Shown here: piece after piece, positions 1 to 15,934 of the stretch
Numbering within the stretch: the stretch's first letter is position 1
Layout of the letters: each line of letters opens with the position of its first letter
Source: Chaenocephalus aceratus
Taxonomy: Eukaryota; Chordata; Actinopteri; Perciformes; Channichthyidae
Assembly: GCA_023974075.1 (NCBI GenBank)
Contig: CM043798.1
Coordinates: 22,784,441-22,848,440, forward strand
Length of the DNA: 64,000 nucleotides
Reading direction: 5' to 3'
Notes under the pieces: generated by a model
What the model was told of the DNA's origin: nothing
The model's database searches: none
Seen by the model: only the letters and a program-made list of their open reading frames with translations
Program-made: the position numbers and the translations under genes

Positions 1-3000
1 AAGTGTATTATACATATGTATTATTCAGAGATGAAAATCTAAATTAAATGTAAATAGCAAAGGGAAATAGAATAAACAGGCTAATATTTTTGGAGCCCCA
101 TTCAAATCAGTGTTTTCACCGAGGCTCATGCTTTGATGCCCCATAATTTGCTTAATGCATCCAGGTCACTGCATCAACTGATTTGTTTATATAAATCAAA
201 ATGCATATCGTTTCAAAAAAAGCTAGGCCGAAAGCTGAACTCCATCAAGCAGAGATATTTGAGTGTCAACAGATATCAGATAACAATTATCTTAGGCAAT
301 GAAATGATGTTAACCTGACTGTTGCCTTACTCTAGCAGCAGTAATAGGTGATCAACCCTAAACAAATGAGCCAAGTGTATAGTAGGGTATTGAGAACTGG
401 TTAAAAATCAAATATATTACAAATGTGTTAATACATTTAGATTGAGATGATGTTAATCAGTCCCAAAAGTCCCTTCTATTATCAACCATCTCTCTCTCTG
501 CTTGGACTGGACTTCTTTAATTATTTACTCAGTAAACTTACCGCACTCAGAATGCCCCCTTTCCCCCCATAATGCTTCATTGTGACTTGTTGAAATGGGC
601 AGAGGAAAGCTAGTAAACATTAGCTGTTAACTTTTGGAGCTGGCCTTTAATGATCTATTCATGCTCTTTGTTGTAATTTAACACTATGATGATATTTTGA
701 AGTGCATTTTGTAAAGTTTAGTTTTTGGCAAAAAACGTGAATACATACATTTATTTAGAATGATTTACATATATAGTTATATATCAAAGCGATCAAATAA
801 AATGGAATGTAGAATTGTTAAACATACAGTTCAATATGGGGTTAAAGTTCATTATTCCAACTTTCTGGCTTCCGACTGATGGAGGAAAAGTATAAAAGGC
901 TTTTCCTCCAGGGATTTACAAAGCATTAAGACTGATATCATGATGAATAATTGAACAATAATAATGGTAAGATATGGTTCCTTGTAGATGGAGGTTAGAG
1001 CCCATGGAATATATTTGGTGAGGTTTTGGGCGCAGGCCGGAACTGCAAATGGAAAAGGCTATGAAGGGTATCGTGGGATTTAGCTCATTTTGGAGCAGGT
1101 GAGTGGAAGAATGAGTGCGGGATGGGAAAAAATAACAAGATAGAGCAGGATGTGAACTGGGAAATAAGGAGGAATGGAGGTTGAAAGGAAGTGTGGAGGG
1201 AAATAGGTAGACAGAAGGTGAGGCGGGGGGAGAGGGAGAAGCAAGGGTGTTGAGAGGCGGACATGGCTGGCACAGTGAGTCCTGGCATGGCTGAGAGGCG
1301 GAGCAGTACACCTGCTCCCAGTCCCTGTAGATCTACAGGCAGACTGTCACCTCTCACACACACATTCACTAATCGTATACAGTTCACACACACACCGACA
1401 GACACACAGAGCCTGTCATGCATACTTTTTAATTTTGCAACCCTCAATCATTTGAGAAAGTTCTTCTATCCAAGCTTTTTGCTTTTCTTTTTGTTTCTAA
1501 AGCAGCTAATATATTAGTGACAACAGCAGCTACACTCTTGAGGATTAGAGAATCCTTAATTCAAGCGTACTCGATCACAGAGGCCGACATGTTCCCTTTT
1601 GTTTCCGCTCCTAATGACTTAGTTCAAAGCATTCTTTGATTTTCTTACCATCTTTAAAGTAGAGCCAAACGAATATGATGGCAGTGAATTTCCACTTGTC
1701 TTGACACATTCTTCTTGTGCTAATGATAGAAAGATATCTGTAAAAGTTGACCCCTGTGGCCCGTGTTGAGAAATAACAATTCCATATATGGAATATTAAA
1801 CTCCAATGTCAGCGCTGACCAACATTTGTAATAGCATTTTAAAACCTCCAATTTGAGATATTAGTCCCATGATGTCTCGTAATCTGGAGAATTTAAATCG
1901 ACTAGAAAGAACAAGTAGCCTACACCTATGCTGAGAGACACGGTGCTATTGCTTCACATGCAAAATGATTATGTTAATCATTAAGGATACAATTAATTAA
2001 AAGATTCATTACCTATTACTTCTATTCAAATTAAACTACATGAAATGGCATGTGGGAGTTAGTTATATGAATTAAATTACAGATGTTTTAAAAATTGGCA
2101 ATTCCTCATAATACAAACACATGCACAGTGGCTCAAATCCCGACAAGAACCTGTTTTAATGTAAATTGTGTGTCATTTATTGTTCTCCAATCGCATATTT
2201 AAATGAATGAATTCACAAAAAGACACACAGATGATGTCATGTTGAGCGTGCTGTGAAGGAGACGTGAAAACAAAAGCAAAAAAACGTGTCTATCAAAAAG
2301 AATCTGACTGTGATTGGTTCCCTCAAGCCGACAATCTCTCTCCATTCAATAAGCAGAAAAGGTGATTGCTGCTTTCATGGCCTCTCGGCTTGGGCAATGA
2401 CCATTGTGGACACAGGCTGTTGACCAAAGGCAATCTCCCCATTGTGGCCAAATAGCCCACAGAGATGTAAACATTACATGGAAGAATGGCCTACTGATCG
2501 ACCTCAAAGATTGCAAAGTGAAGGTCAATGGTTTGTCCAACAGCCTATCAGAGGAGTGTGTGTGTGACCGTGTGGGTGTGAGTTTGTCAGAGTGGGGGTA
2601 TGTGTGATTGGAGGGGGGCGATGATGGTAAATTGAACCACCCAGTTTTGAAAAAGACTTAAAAGTGACTGTCACAAAGGATAAGCTTGATCTCTTCATAT
2701 CTGTGTCTCAAACACACAACCATGGGGACCACAACGGGACGCAGGTGTTGCCTGTTATCTACCGTCCTAAAGTCTTTAAAAGAGCATGTGCGCCAAATGT
2801 AACCTAATCTTTAGAAAATCAACTACAAACTAAGTCCTTTCGAACAGGGTTAGAGATTTCGACTCAGTAGTTTGGAGTGTTTGTTGTTTATCCTCTTCAC
2901 TTCTGCTGTTGCCTTCAAGGACATTAATTTCTTTCACCTAAGCACTAGAAACTTTAATCTAGAGCAGCAATTACAGTAGCGCCACCTTATGTTTAAGTTA

Positions 3001-6000
3001 TTAAGGCATTGTATGAATATGGGTAGAGGCTAAGTCACTTCAAATTTGTGTGGAATTGAGCACCATTTGCATAACTCACTTGGCCGTGCTTTGCAATTAT
3101 GCCCCCTGTTCCGACACATGCTGCATCGTTCTGCATGTAAATTCAATTCGGATGATAAGACTACCTTATGAATATACAGTTAATTGGCAGCAAATTCCCC
3201 AGTTCAATTTTCAATCGTTCCGCAATTACCGGAGAAATCATAATGGCTTTTCTCGTCTCTCCTCATTCTCCTACTCTCTCTTTCCCAATGACAGAGCAAG
3301 ACAAATACCAAAACAATTGTTCCTTGGGCAGTATCTCTTAAATACAAAAAGATAAAAGGGAGAAGTGATCAAGGAGAAATGTGTGGCTCTTGCCTCCCAG
3401 TGTAGTATGCACACGAGTGAATCTGAGAGACATTGCATGCAACATTGCGTCTAAGAGAGATCAAAGAGGTTCCTTGCTTTGCTTTGCATACCTCAAACAG
3501 TATCAATAATGCATTTTCCTGCCTTACCTCCCAAGCACAAGGGCCTCAGTGACGCACACATAAACATACAATGGCCTACAGTGGTGACTGGCATTTAACT
3601 TCACTGTCTGCAGAGCAGTAAAGATGGGTACAAGTTGACAGCTACCTCGAGGCTAGTGAAGGATGCTGAAAGTAGGTGAGAACTCAGGTTGAAATGCATT
3701 TTACAAAACATGGTTCAGTAACCAGAAAGATTTCTCTATGGTCAATCAATTGCCCCACAACTTAGTGGGAAATAAACTCCACTTAGTAAACTTCTTTGGG
3801 TGAGCACAAGGGTTCACAGAAATGATATGTGCATTTCTATTCATATTATTCATGGCAGGTTTTTATCTGATACATTATTCTGTGTGATCATGAATGATAC
3901 AGAGGAGAAGTCAACAAATAAGACCGGGAGTAGTACAGAGTGCATTCAACATTATGATCACGTCCTTGAGCCGGTTGGTGAGATTTCATGTCTGGAAAGT
4001 AAATAACTAACAATGTCAAAACAGTTATTGCGACGGTGACCCCTAACAAAGTTCTTTAGCCTGCTTTTTCCTGCATTGTTGTCCAAATGTACTTTGGGTG
4101 AAATGGGCAGTTCACTTGTTAAATAAAACGTAATAGAGAAGAAAGGTCTATCAGTTTCACCATGAATTAATTCAAGTCATGTATTGTACGCCCGTAGAAA
4201 TGTTTTGACTAAGGATCTTTTGCTTAAGGATACTTTGAGTACATGCTTGTTGGTGTTCCCACTGCTCATTCTAATGATTGAGTCTATGACCTTTCCAGTA
4301 TAGAATTGTGTGTCTCACTACTCGGCCTCCTTGTCACCACTGGTGGGAATATTCATTACTGGCTCCAACGCTGAGCCAACAGTATAGAGCGGCCTAACTA
4401 TGATCAATAGAATTCCGGGCCTCGTTTTGCATGTTTACAGTCATCTTTAAATGCGTATTGGTTTTGCTTAATTTGAAGTAGAACCTGTTTATGCCAGATT
4501 GCATTACTGGCAGACAAAGTAGACTGGGGGGGGAAAAAGCCCCTTTGATGGCCAAAATGAGAAAAAGTGCATCAGCTTAAAGCCAATGAAAGCTGTGACT
4601 TGATAGGGAATGTAATGTATTAGTTTTTTCACGACAGCTTAATAAAAAATATCCCTGAAGAACAAAGTAGCATCCATTCAGTTAGCTGGCAGATGACTAT
4701 GAGGCAGTGGTGTTGGAAATCATTTTTATTATATAGATGTATCAATTTCACAGCACTGCTATGCCCAAGTCTCTACTTTTCTGCCCCACTTAAGTGGCTG
4801 CTAAAGTATCATGGTCACTTATGTGCCATAAAACCAGGATTATTTCTTTTTAAGACAAATAAATCACATGGAAAACATATCTTATAAAAATGACTTTGAA
4901 AAGGTGTTGTACTCTAAGTGTTCCAATCTGAGTTTTGCAGCAATGGAAGTTATGCAAACATCTTAAGAAGGACGGATCTGACCGTGGGATGACTGGCTCC
5001 CCAGCGATAAGCTCCTCCATATTGCACCAGCACGGAAGTAGCATGCAGTCCCCTGTGTGAAACCATGCTTCAGCTCAAGAAGAAAGGTACATGGGTCACT
5101 GCAATATCGAGGTGATGGTTCATAAATAGTTTTCTGTCAGTACTGGCTCATACAGTATGTACAGTATGTATGTATGTATCACTCATCAAAAGCTATATAT
5201 AAGAGCCATTAAACTGTTATACATGGAACACACCTTGATCCCGCCACAATTAGAGCCTCTTCTAGTATAATGATGAGGTCATTAAACGTGATGAACCTGA
5301 TAAGCATTCTTCAAATGTATCTCATGAATTAGTGGAGTGAAGGCTTGCAGCCTAAGCAACAAAAGAGGCAAGAGAGGAAAATCAAAAGTGTAATCAGAAA
5401 AGTCTGAGAGCACTGTGATAAGATGGTATCTTGATGAAAAGGAAAGCAAGGAAGAGTGCCTTTCTTACATTATTATTTAGGCGCCATGGCTGGGAGGCAT
5501 GCTTTTGAGTTTCGTTTTATATCATATCGAATTCCATGCCGGAGAAAGCAAAGGGGAAGCAGGTCTTTAATTTCAAGGTACGATATCCCACTGTGACATT
5601 TGAAGTTTTTTCATCTATTATTTCTCATAAAAAGGAACTTGTCATCTTACAGGAAATGTTTTTTAACAGGAGAAAGTGTTGGCCAGCTTAAAACTTTTGA
5701 ATTTCTGAGAAAGCCCCCACATATAAACATTTAAAGCTGGACATGTTGTAAGGGTTTAGACAGGACTTAACTCATAGTGCTGAACAGCAGGTGTATTATA
5801 AATTATCCCATATCTTACTGTAGTTCCATTGATCACATTTACCGTATCGTACAGTTTGGGCTTTCTAAAGGTAGGTCAAAATGGGCCTCTAAGTCCATTT
5901 CCAGGATGAAGAAGCCGCATAATAAATAATCAACCTGAGATAATTCCAAGCAGTCAGTCTTCTTGAGTGTCTCAAATTTCCATCCTGTAAAAGGATCTGA

Positions 6001-6626
6001 CCTGCATCTCGGAAATCCCTTCAACAAGAAATGTGATCTTCTAAACTGTTCAGTGGGATCTGTCTCTCAGTCCAGAGCTTGAGAAATAGTATTGGACTAA
6101 CTTATTTAAGTTGAAGTGGGAGACTCGGTATATGGATCTGTTCAAGTCAGTGAAAAAAAAAGAATGGGAATCCGACAAAGGACCTCACTGAAGAAATGTG
6201 TTGTTATTCAAAATGCCAAAGTCATTTCCTAATCCCGCTCAGATCTTACGATTAGGTTCTCCTACTTTTTAACAGGAGGAGGCTCTGCTATTTTTAATTA
6301 CTTAAGAAACGTCTAGGTAACACAAAAAACAAAGACTGCACAAAAAGTCCATTATATGCTGCTGGTTTGGGGTTTAGACTGTGTTGTGTGGGCTTGATTT
6401 TGTGTGTCCTCACGCACACTCTCCTTTCTTTATTGGATGAGCAAGACAGTAAGTCCTAAACGGTTACAGTACATTAACATCCCTCAACGTGTAATAAGGA
6501 CTAAGAGAATATTTCCTCATTCAATTTACACACACTTGACTTCACCGCAGTTTCTAACATGACCTTAGATTTCATCACTGAGCCAGACACATGTGCCCGA
6601 GAACACACAGAAGACCCAGCACACAC
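1..6626. other. AT-rich spacer, no gene recognised
   Basis: No open frame here shows a recognisable domain. The sequence is AT-rich with scattered short purine runs, the longest at about 1100-1260. A short inverted repeat lies at 881-909 and a small GTAT/CAGTATGT run near 5155-5180. A block around 2330-2510 is less AT-rich and looks more constrained by eye, but this is only an impression. I see no transposon ends. Confidence 0.6.
881..909. repeat. Short perfect inverted repeat with TATAAAA in the loop
   Basis: A 10-bp arm (GGAGGAAAAG, 881-890) is repeated inverted at 900-909 around a 9-base loop that holds TATAAAA. It could form a small cruciform or hairpin. No gene starts just downstream, so a promoter role is not supported. 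Confidence 0.6.
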
Positions 6627-6993
<367 letters not shown>

Positions 6994-8439
6994 GCACAGT
7001 AACAGTCACAAAACTGCAGCATTGTTGTTCTCATTCTGCCCACTCTATTCACACACAAGCTGGCAGCGACAGCAACAAATGGCAGTGAAGGCTGAAGAGT
7101 GCCCCCTGCTGTTACACTGGGGCCCAGGTCGGACCACCTGGTCCTGGTCACTCCACCGCTCCGTCTCTCTATTAGCAGAGGCTTACTTGGAGGTGGAGGG
7201 AGGTCGATATCATACTGAAGCTAGCCAGAGTAATGAAACCACAGGCAACCCCGACTAAGCAAAAGAGGGAGTGGGTGCTCCAGACGAGGCTGGCAAAGGA
7301 GGTACGGGGATTTACGAAACAGCCAGAAGAAGTGAGGGCAGCGAAACTTCAAAGAGAGGCAAGATAGCCTAAAAAAAGAGGAAGCAAGCAGGTAATTCCA
7401 TGAAAAAGCCAAAGTCTTGGTCGAGTTGAGAGACATTGGTAAACTTGACAAGAAAGAAGGGGATCTGCTGGGAAGTGGAGGAAAAAAGAGTTGAGTACAT
7501 GCTCAGTTTCTGATTAATCTATAGGTTAAATGATTACACATTTACATTTCATGCAAGTAATTAAGGTCAAGAACATTAATGTATGTTTTTTACAACAGTA
7601 GTGCTTTCAGATACATAAAAAATCCAGCAAAATCCCTCCGAGTGTAATTAGTTTATCTAATATCCTTTGCATGTAAGTGTAAGTCTCATCTATATGTGTC
7701 TCATCAGCTCCAGTAACTTCTTATCAGCTCAGCCAAAAAACTTTAGCTCTTAATTAAATCAGAAATAGACACTTCATTAGCAAAGGGCAGAACATGTTTA
7801 ACTGTGTTTTTGTGCAATGGCTTGCACAAAGCCCTATTTAGGCTGAAACAAACATTGAAATAAATGCGAGGAGGGATTTAACCGTCCAACACATTCCATG
7901 CTTCAAATTTAGCATTGTTGGTTCTTTTTTTTCTAAAACAAGTGGAGGATCAAGAAGTCCTGACAATTAATTAACATGATATCTGCAAGTCATTCTTTTT
8001 TTTTAATACTGTTTTCTTTGTAGCGTTATAGAGCTTTTTGTTATTCACGCCGGTGAGATTTCATAGCAGAAAAAAAAGGAAAGATGAAAGCTGCATAAAC
8101 AAACAATTAATCAATTTAATTAATCCACAAAACTCAGGAGTTCCATCACCTCCATTGGTTCAGGCACATGTACTCAGGAAGCAGCAGCAGCTTCAAAGAC
8201 AAAAGTGAGGGTTTATCTGGTGACTTTCCATTGCTAAACAGCCAGAAACTGCCTCTCCGTATCTAATATTTCTCTGTGTGTTTCACTTAAACGTCATATG
8301 TTCAGGGTCCCATGTCATGCTATTCCGGTTATTACCCATCCCCTTGTGTGTTATGAAGGTTTGTATGCATGTAAACGGTCTGCAAAGTCACACACCCTCA
8401 AAGTACACCCTGTAGCGAGTAAATCTCTAACACAGAAAA

Positions 8440-8800
8440 TACCTGTCTCTGCTGCCCCAGAACGCCTCGTTGGAGATTTCTCATGTTCTTCCTGGGAACA
8501 GTGACGTGCCCATACCCAAATGGACCAATCTGTGGAACCGTTACGTTACGTCCGCGGAGCCATTACGTTAAATCCGCGGACTTCCTCACACACACACACT
8601 CAATCTTTTGATCTCCCTGAGACGGCGGGAAGCGGCGAGGCTGTGAGTCGGTGTGTGAGCACACACACAAACTCCCAGTCAGGCTGCGGCTGTGTGTGTG
8701 TGTTCGGGCTGGTTTCGGGCCGGGTTTCGCTGTGTCTCGCTGTCTTGCAGACGGCCACTGGGCTCATAGGGAGGGGGGGGCAGGAGCTCCAACAAGCTGT
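8440..8800. promoter_or_regulatory. CpG-rich patch, possible CpG island
   Basis: This roughly 360-bp interval is clearly richer in G+C and CpG than the surrounding AT-rich DNA. It has CpG clusters around 8538-8582, 8622-8640 and 8700-8745, and a 22-bp imperfect tandem repeat at its centre. CpG islands mark promoters in vertebrates, but no TATA box, first exon or downstream gene is visible. It could equally be a fragment of a GC-rich repeat. The promoter reading is a low-confidence inference. Confidence 0.3.
8538..8581. repeat. 22-bp imperfect tandem duplication
   Basis: Two adjacent 22-bp units start with CCGTTACGTTACG and CCATTACGTTAAA, and both contain TCCGCGGA. They differ at a few bases and lie inside the CpG-rich patch. 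Confidence 0.75.
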
Positions 8801-10867
8801 TTAGGACAGAGAGTGAATACACATACTTTACAGAGATGCTGTATGAGAAACCAATGTGTGTTTGGAAAATTGCACGATATAAATCTATTTTAGTAGACCT
8901 CAACAATGGAATTATGATCAGTAGAAATGGCCATGACATGGGACCTTTAAGTTTGAATGGGTCGATATTCTGTTTACAGTTTAACCCAAAACCAATAACA
9001 CAGCATTTAACTAAAATCTTCAATTAATGTGGGACTAGATATTGTGCATGCTGGCTCCCTACAATGCTTATTAGAAACCATATTAATCTCACTTAGTTCT
9101 TACACCATCTGTGAAACAGGTCCCTTCCTTCCTAAATCCCTTATACATTAGTCAATCTTCCATAATTAGCAGTCCTCATTAAACCTATAATAGAGCAGCA
9201 ATAATAAACAATACAAAAACAAATCAAGCCCAAATTAGTTCTGAGAGGGAGTGGGTGTAAAGGAAGAGAGAAGAGGATGGGAATACAGAACAGAAGGTGG
9301 AAGAGATACTGTAGCAGGACGATATCAGCAGATATATTGGCAATAGAAAGTCACGGACACACGTCTAGTGGGAACTATCAGAGATCAATGAGAGGGCTTG
9401 AAGGGCAGCCTGAAACCGAGAGTAATTGTAGGGGATCAGGGAGGTTATCATCTCATTCCTACCCCCTTCCTTTCAGCTGATGGATGAGAGACATCGCAGA
9501 TAGCCAATGGACAACAGGGCCATTGAGATTAATCCTGCAATCAAAGTTCCATTACTCCTCATTGGCATGGCGAGAGGTCCATTCGTTATGGTAAATGTTT
9601 TTTTTTGTGTGAGACTGAGCTCCACAATTAGAGGAGTTCATATGTCATCGTCAGGCCCAGAACAGTGGATATTGAAATAGAACTGGCGATGATAGACAGG
9701 GATTACGAAAAAACTGATTCAGGAAGAGAAAGAGAGAAGTGAGTGACCGAGCAGGGGTAGACGAGTGAAAAGATAGAGCAAATCAGTCATGTTGAAAAGG
9801 TTTTTAAAAATTGAGGAAACTAGTGGTAAAGGAGGTCTTTTTAAGCAAGAGAGAGATAAAGAGATGGCTGGCTGGCTGGCTAGTTGGGGGTTGACAGAGA
9901 TACACCTCAGAACATAGCTCTTAAATATCTGTCTGTCAGAACAGCATTGGCTTCCCTCTGTTCCACTCCGATAAATGAGCTCGTTATGGTTCAGGCCATA
10001 ACGGCATGGACCCTCTGTTTGGAGGGAGCTGAGACGCCATTAGACACTGTGAGAGTGAGGTGGGTAAAGAAAAAGATGCAGGATGAAAGGGAGAGAGAGA
10101 AAAAAGGAAAAACCCAGAGAGGGTGGTCGAGAGTGATGGAGACAGAAAGGCACAGGATGGGCAATAAACGAACCAAAATGAGACCAAGAAGAAGACATGT
10201 AGCAGTTGTAATGAGGGAACATATGTAGGATGAAAGAAGAAGAAGGGGATTGAGTTACAGAGAATATGGGTTTTATTTATACAAAGCAATCACTAACTTT
10301 CCCAGCTCTGGGTTCTCTGTGAAGTAACTTGTGTTTCTTTTAAGACTGACTGAGGAGCGCTCAGTATTCAAGTGGTTTCGGCTATTATCTCATGAGTGTT
10401 AATGCATACCCTGCTGCGCAACATTTAAATTAAAAGCAGTGTAGCATGAACATTCAGCCCACAGATACATACAATATGCAAGCCTAAAGCACAGCATGGA
10501 CCTCTGTACAGTATTCATGTCAGCAATTATAGGTTGATTATAAATTAATGTTTTTATTAAATGAATGTGTGAGCACTTGGGCTGAAATGATGTATTCTCT
10601 TTCAATTAAATGATCACTAGGTGATGAGAGCATTTGAAATTGAAACAGCCAGCAATGAGCTTTGTTGCAGCATCCAAAATGTATGCGAGTCACAGTGCCG
10701 ATAGTTGCGTCTCCTTCATTTAAGACTTTTGTGGCTGGAGGACATTTCTCTCACTTTTCATCCACGGAGCATATATTTGCATTTTAATACATCACTTCAT
10801 TTAACTAGATTTTTGGGAGACCAAGATTTGTGTATGTGAGCTTAGGGCTCTTTTCCCCTGATATTTT

Positions 10868-12108
<1,241 letters not shown>

Positions 12109-12682
12109 CAGAGATGGCAAAAGCACACACATTTACTCAAGTAGAAGTACAGATACTTGTGTTTCAAAATACTCTGGTAAAAGTAGAAGTACTGACTAAA
12201 CTTCTTTACTCAAGTAAAAGTAAAGAAGTATGGGCTTCGAAATGTACTTAAGTAAAAAGTACCTATAACTACCAGCTGTTTTAAAGAGTAACTGACCTCC
12301 CTTTATATTAATAGAACAATAATGTCATTGTTAGCTAATGAATGTTTCGATGCTGAACAACGGCACAATTACAAAGTTTTCATTGGTCCCTCTTCTTTAG
12401 AGAAGACCAGGAAATGATGGATACACGGATCGTGTTCAAATCAATAGACACGCAATGACTCTAAATAATAATGATCACGCCACCAAACACAGATTACAAC
12501 TAAAGTAACAAGCCTGTTTTGAAAATGTAAGAAGTAGAAAGTACAGGTATTTGTGTTCAAAATGTAAGAAGTAAAAGTAAAAGGTCGTCAGCAAAATAAG
12601 TAGTGGAGTAAAGTACTGATACCAGAAAAATGTACTTAAATACAGTAACGAAGTATTTGTACTCCACTACTTCCCACCTCTG
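12109..12682. mobile_element. Non-autonomous hAT-like element
   Basis: The left end reads CAGAGATGGCAAAAG. The right end, read inverted, starts CAGAGGTGGGAAGTAG. Both ends run into degenerate motifs rich in AAGTA, with CAAGTA/AGTACTT patterns throughout. This layout is typical of a very abundant fish hAT family of short, non-coding copies. The 8-bp flanks (12101-12108 and 12683-12690) share only their last four bases, so the target duplication is decayed or the ends are slightly misplaced. There is no transposase frame. Confidence 0.7.
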
Positions 12683-15600
12683 CTGACTAAACATTTGGAG
12701 CACAAAAGAAACACAGCAAAACAGCGAAAGCTAACTTGTCTATAGACAAATGATGCACTTTAACAACACTTTTGCTGGCAGTCCCTCAGGCCATTACTAC
12801 AGCCCGCTCCCCAAACATCTGCTGTACCCCACTGCTCAGTAGATCAAGATCAATGGGTTTGTACAGGCCATGCTATAGGACGTTGTGACTTTATGGTGCA
12901 CAGCAGTGGTAGAGGCTGTGCTGAAAGTGCATACTCTGTCACACCACCAACAGAGCCCCTTGTGAGAGGTCATACATACAGTATAGTCATTTAAAAGGGG
13001 ATCTGCACTTGTCTTGTGCCAGGGATACAGGGAAATATGAACCACTGTTGACAGAATACAAAAGGATGTAAGTGTGGCCAGGTTTTAAAAAAAAAAAAGA
13101 CTACTTACTGATTTATACAGGCTTCTGTCCCTGACTTACGCATAAGCCTAAGTATTGATGTGATCGAATCAAATGTTTTTTTGATGTTTTATAGGTATAT
13201 ATGATAAGTCAGTTCACATTGATGATTCAGTAAATCTATAAAAAAGCAGATTTATTTAATTATTATATTATTTCTTACTTCAGCAGTATTGATGTCCTGC
13301 ATCAATAATGAAAATAACAAAGGCTATGGCTTGTTAATTATTATCAGAAAATCCCATGAACAATCCAATGATTTATCTTAAGATCATCTGTGCAGACAAA
13401 GAGTGACATAGCATATGCCTCTGTGCCGTAACACACCAGCATCATCCAAAAACTATTAAAAACACATTAAGAGGTTGCGCTGAGTGGGGTATTTCTTAAT
13501 CACGATGAACATGAAAAAAATGTCTCAGGGTTCCCTGCCATCTACTGCTATACATGTTGTAAACCTAAAGAAAAGAGAGTTTTGACTAAGTTCACAAGAA
13601 AGTCTAGAGTTTCTTGTCATTGATGCATATATAATATATTTCAGACACTATGGGTCTATCCACTGGGACCACCCTCTCAAGAAATACTCGTAGACAGAGT
13701 GGTTTTATGGGCCTCCAGCTGTAAGAGTAAAATATGTACTAGCTTGTTGCTTTTGAAGCTTGCCTATTTACAGTACGAAGACACCGCCCCTCAGAGGGAA
13801 CTCTACTTGGGGACAATGTTACTTTATGGGATGTATGATGTATGGGCTCATGGCGGTGGGACCCAGATTCTCTCCACAGAACTCCCAGGATACCACATAC
13901 TGTGACACACTGTGATCATATTTCATGATGAAGAAAAAGAAAAACAGCACAGTATTGATCTATTAGATGATGGCAGGGTGAAATGGAAGTTCCTCTACAG
14001 TAGCTTTCTTTATAGAGTTTCAGCTGAGGACTTAATAGTTGTTGTGTTCCTTTCTGATGCCTCAAGGGGAAAACCATAGGTGTCACTTGCTGGTCCCCCG
14101 TCCTTCATATCTTTTACAGTCTACCTCCTTTGCTCTTTACTACCCTTTCTTCCTTTATTTTCAGTCTCTTTCTACCCGCAATTTTCTATCAGACCCCCTC
14201 TCCTCTTCTCTGTCTTGGACTATGTGTATTTATGGTTTTTCTTTTCCCAAAGGATGTCCATAAGATCACAACCATCTATCTGGATCCATCCCAAAATAGA
14301 ATGTAGAGCGAGACTTCTATTTGAGGTTGTGTTAAAAAAAAAAACACATCAAAACTCCAAAACTAGTTTACCCAAACTACCCATAACAGGAATTGTGACC
14401 CTGCCACGTGAATTACGACCAAACCAGCTAAAACATACATCAAAGAGCAGATAATGACAATTGATTCAGTATGCCTTACAATATAAATAAAATGTGTAAT
14501 GCAGTCTACTTAGACTTCATTGTTTTACATGCAAACATGATTGGTGGCAATATGGGAATTAAACAGTTGCCTCCTTAATGTCCATATTGTTTCAGTGGTG
14601 ACTTTGGAACAATCTGGTGCTGGTTGCACAATGTCTCCAGCAGATCTGCCGTGCCTAATTGGGGTTTGGCATTGAGTAACATCACTCCAGTTAGAGACTG
14701 CAGATGACACAGACACCAGCTGCCTTCAGACGGCTGTAAAGAGACTTGCCAGAATAATGTAAAAGGCCTTCTGCATTGGCTACGAGTTGTAATGGATTGA
14801 AATACTAATGAAATCACTCATCAATATTTATTCTGTTTGCATGCATTAATGCCATGATAAGTTTACAACTGCGTTCCTGTTAGCTGCTAGATTCAAATTG
14901 GAAAGAAGATCTATGAATTAAAGGGTTGGTTTGCTTTTAACAAGTGTATACTGGTTTGCTTTCACTAAATGCAGAGACTAAAATATGATGGAACACAAGT
15001 GTGCTGAGTGAGCATCAGTCGGCTCAGTGCAGGCGGGGGGTGGGCTGCACAAGATGTACCCATTCTTGGATTAGCAGCATCAGAAAATAACCAGAGAATC
15101 AGGTACAAACATTAACTGGAGATTCATATGCAGCACACAACAGGAGTTTGTTTGTGTCAGTAGAATTCACACCGAGTGAAAATACACCGTTTATAAAAGG
15201 AGTGGTGCAGAGGTAGGAACCGCATGACGCAAATAACAGCTACAGGTTTTGTATTGCATATCAGGGTGTCCTATTTCACATGTCTCCATTATGTCATATG
15301 TTTGTTTCATTTATTTAAATTTGTGAACAAATAAATGATGATGAACATAGCAGTGTCAAAAATACTAATAATAATGTTCATACTGCAATTCCAGTCAAAA
15401 ATGAATTAACTTATTTTTAAACATCTACAAATCCAACAAATATAAATATTTCTCGTTGTAATATTGCCCAAAAAATAACTTTTACAATGTTTCATAAATA
15501 AGATAATTGCTTTAGCTGTTCTTTTTTTCAGCCCTTGTGGACAGAAGATTCCAAATTTGACTCTTGTTTGAGTTTTTGTGTGGAAGACTTTTCCACTCTC

Positions 15601-15934
15601 GGTTGATGGATGATGTGATGGAAACATCAGAGCTGTATTTACACATTGATTAAATTAGATATTACACAGACTTGGTAATAGGGAGCTGGCCGGTTTAAGT
15701 CTGTTTGATGTCTGGTCTAACGGATTTAGATATATGTCTTTTTACATTAATGCATGCTTAAGTTTTAAAAAGTTGCTGTGTTGTACCAATAGACTGTATA
15801 TATAAAGGTTGTGCCTACATTCCCTTAGTGGTATACGTTGCTCCAGTCTTACCAGGTTGTTGCCATGGTGTTTTATGTGATATTGAGAAGGATGCTATGA
15901 AGTGGTTTCCTGTCGTTGCCATGAGTGCCAATAG
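12683..15934. other. Spacer, no gene recognised
   Basis: AT-rich DNA with short A runs (13088-13099 and 14334-14344). I find no protein domain, transposon terminus or RNA gene. A pyrimidine-rich stretch at about 14080-14260 gives short open frames without recognisable similarity. Confidence 0.55.

Noticed and set aside
916..1447. Pair of overlapping minus-strand frames of 120-131 codons
   Set aside because: They arise from a purine-rich tract read on the complementary strand, with no domain and no splice or start context.
7080..7260. GC-richer stretch after the CA arrays as a host exon
   Set aside because: The open frame is short, with no splice sites in phase and no domain that I recognise.
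9884..10289. Frames of 100-114 codons on both strands
   Set aside because: Low-complexity purine/pyrimidine-biased sequence with no recognisable similarity. Both strands are equally open.
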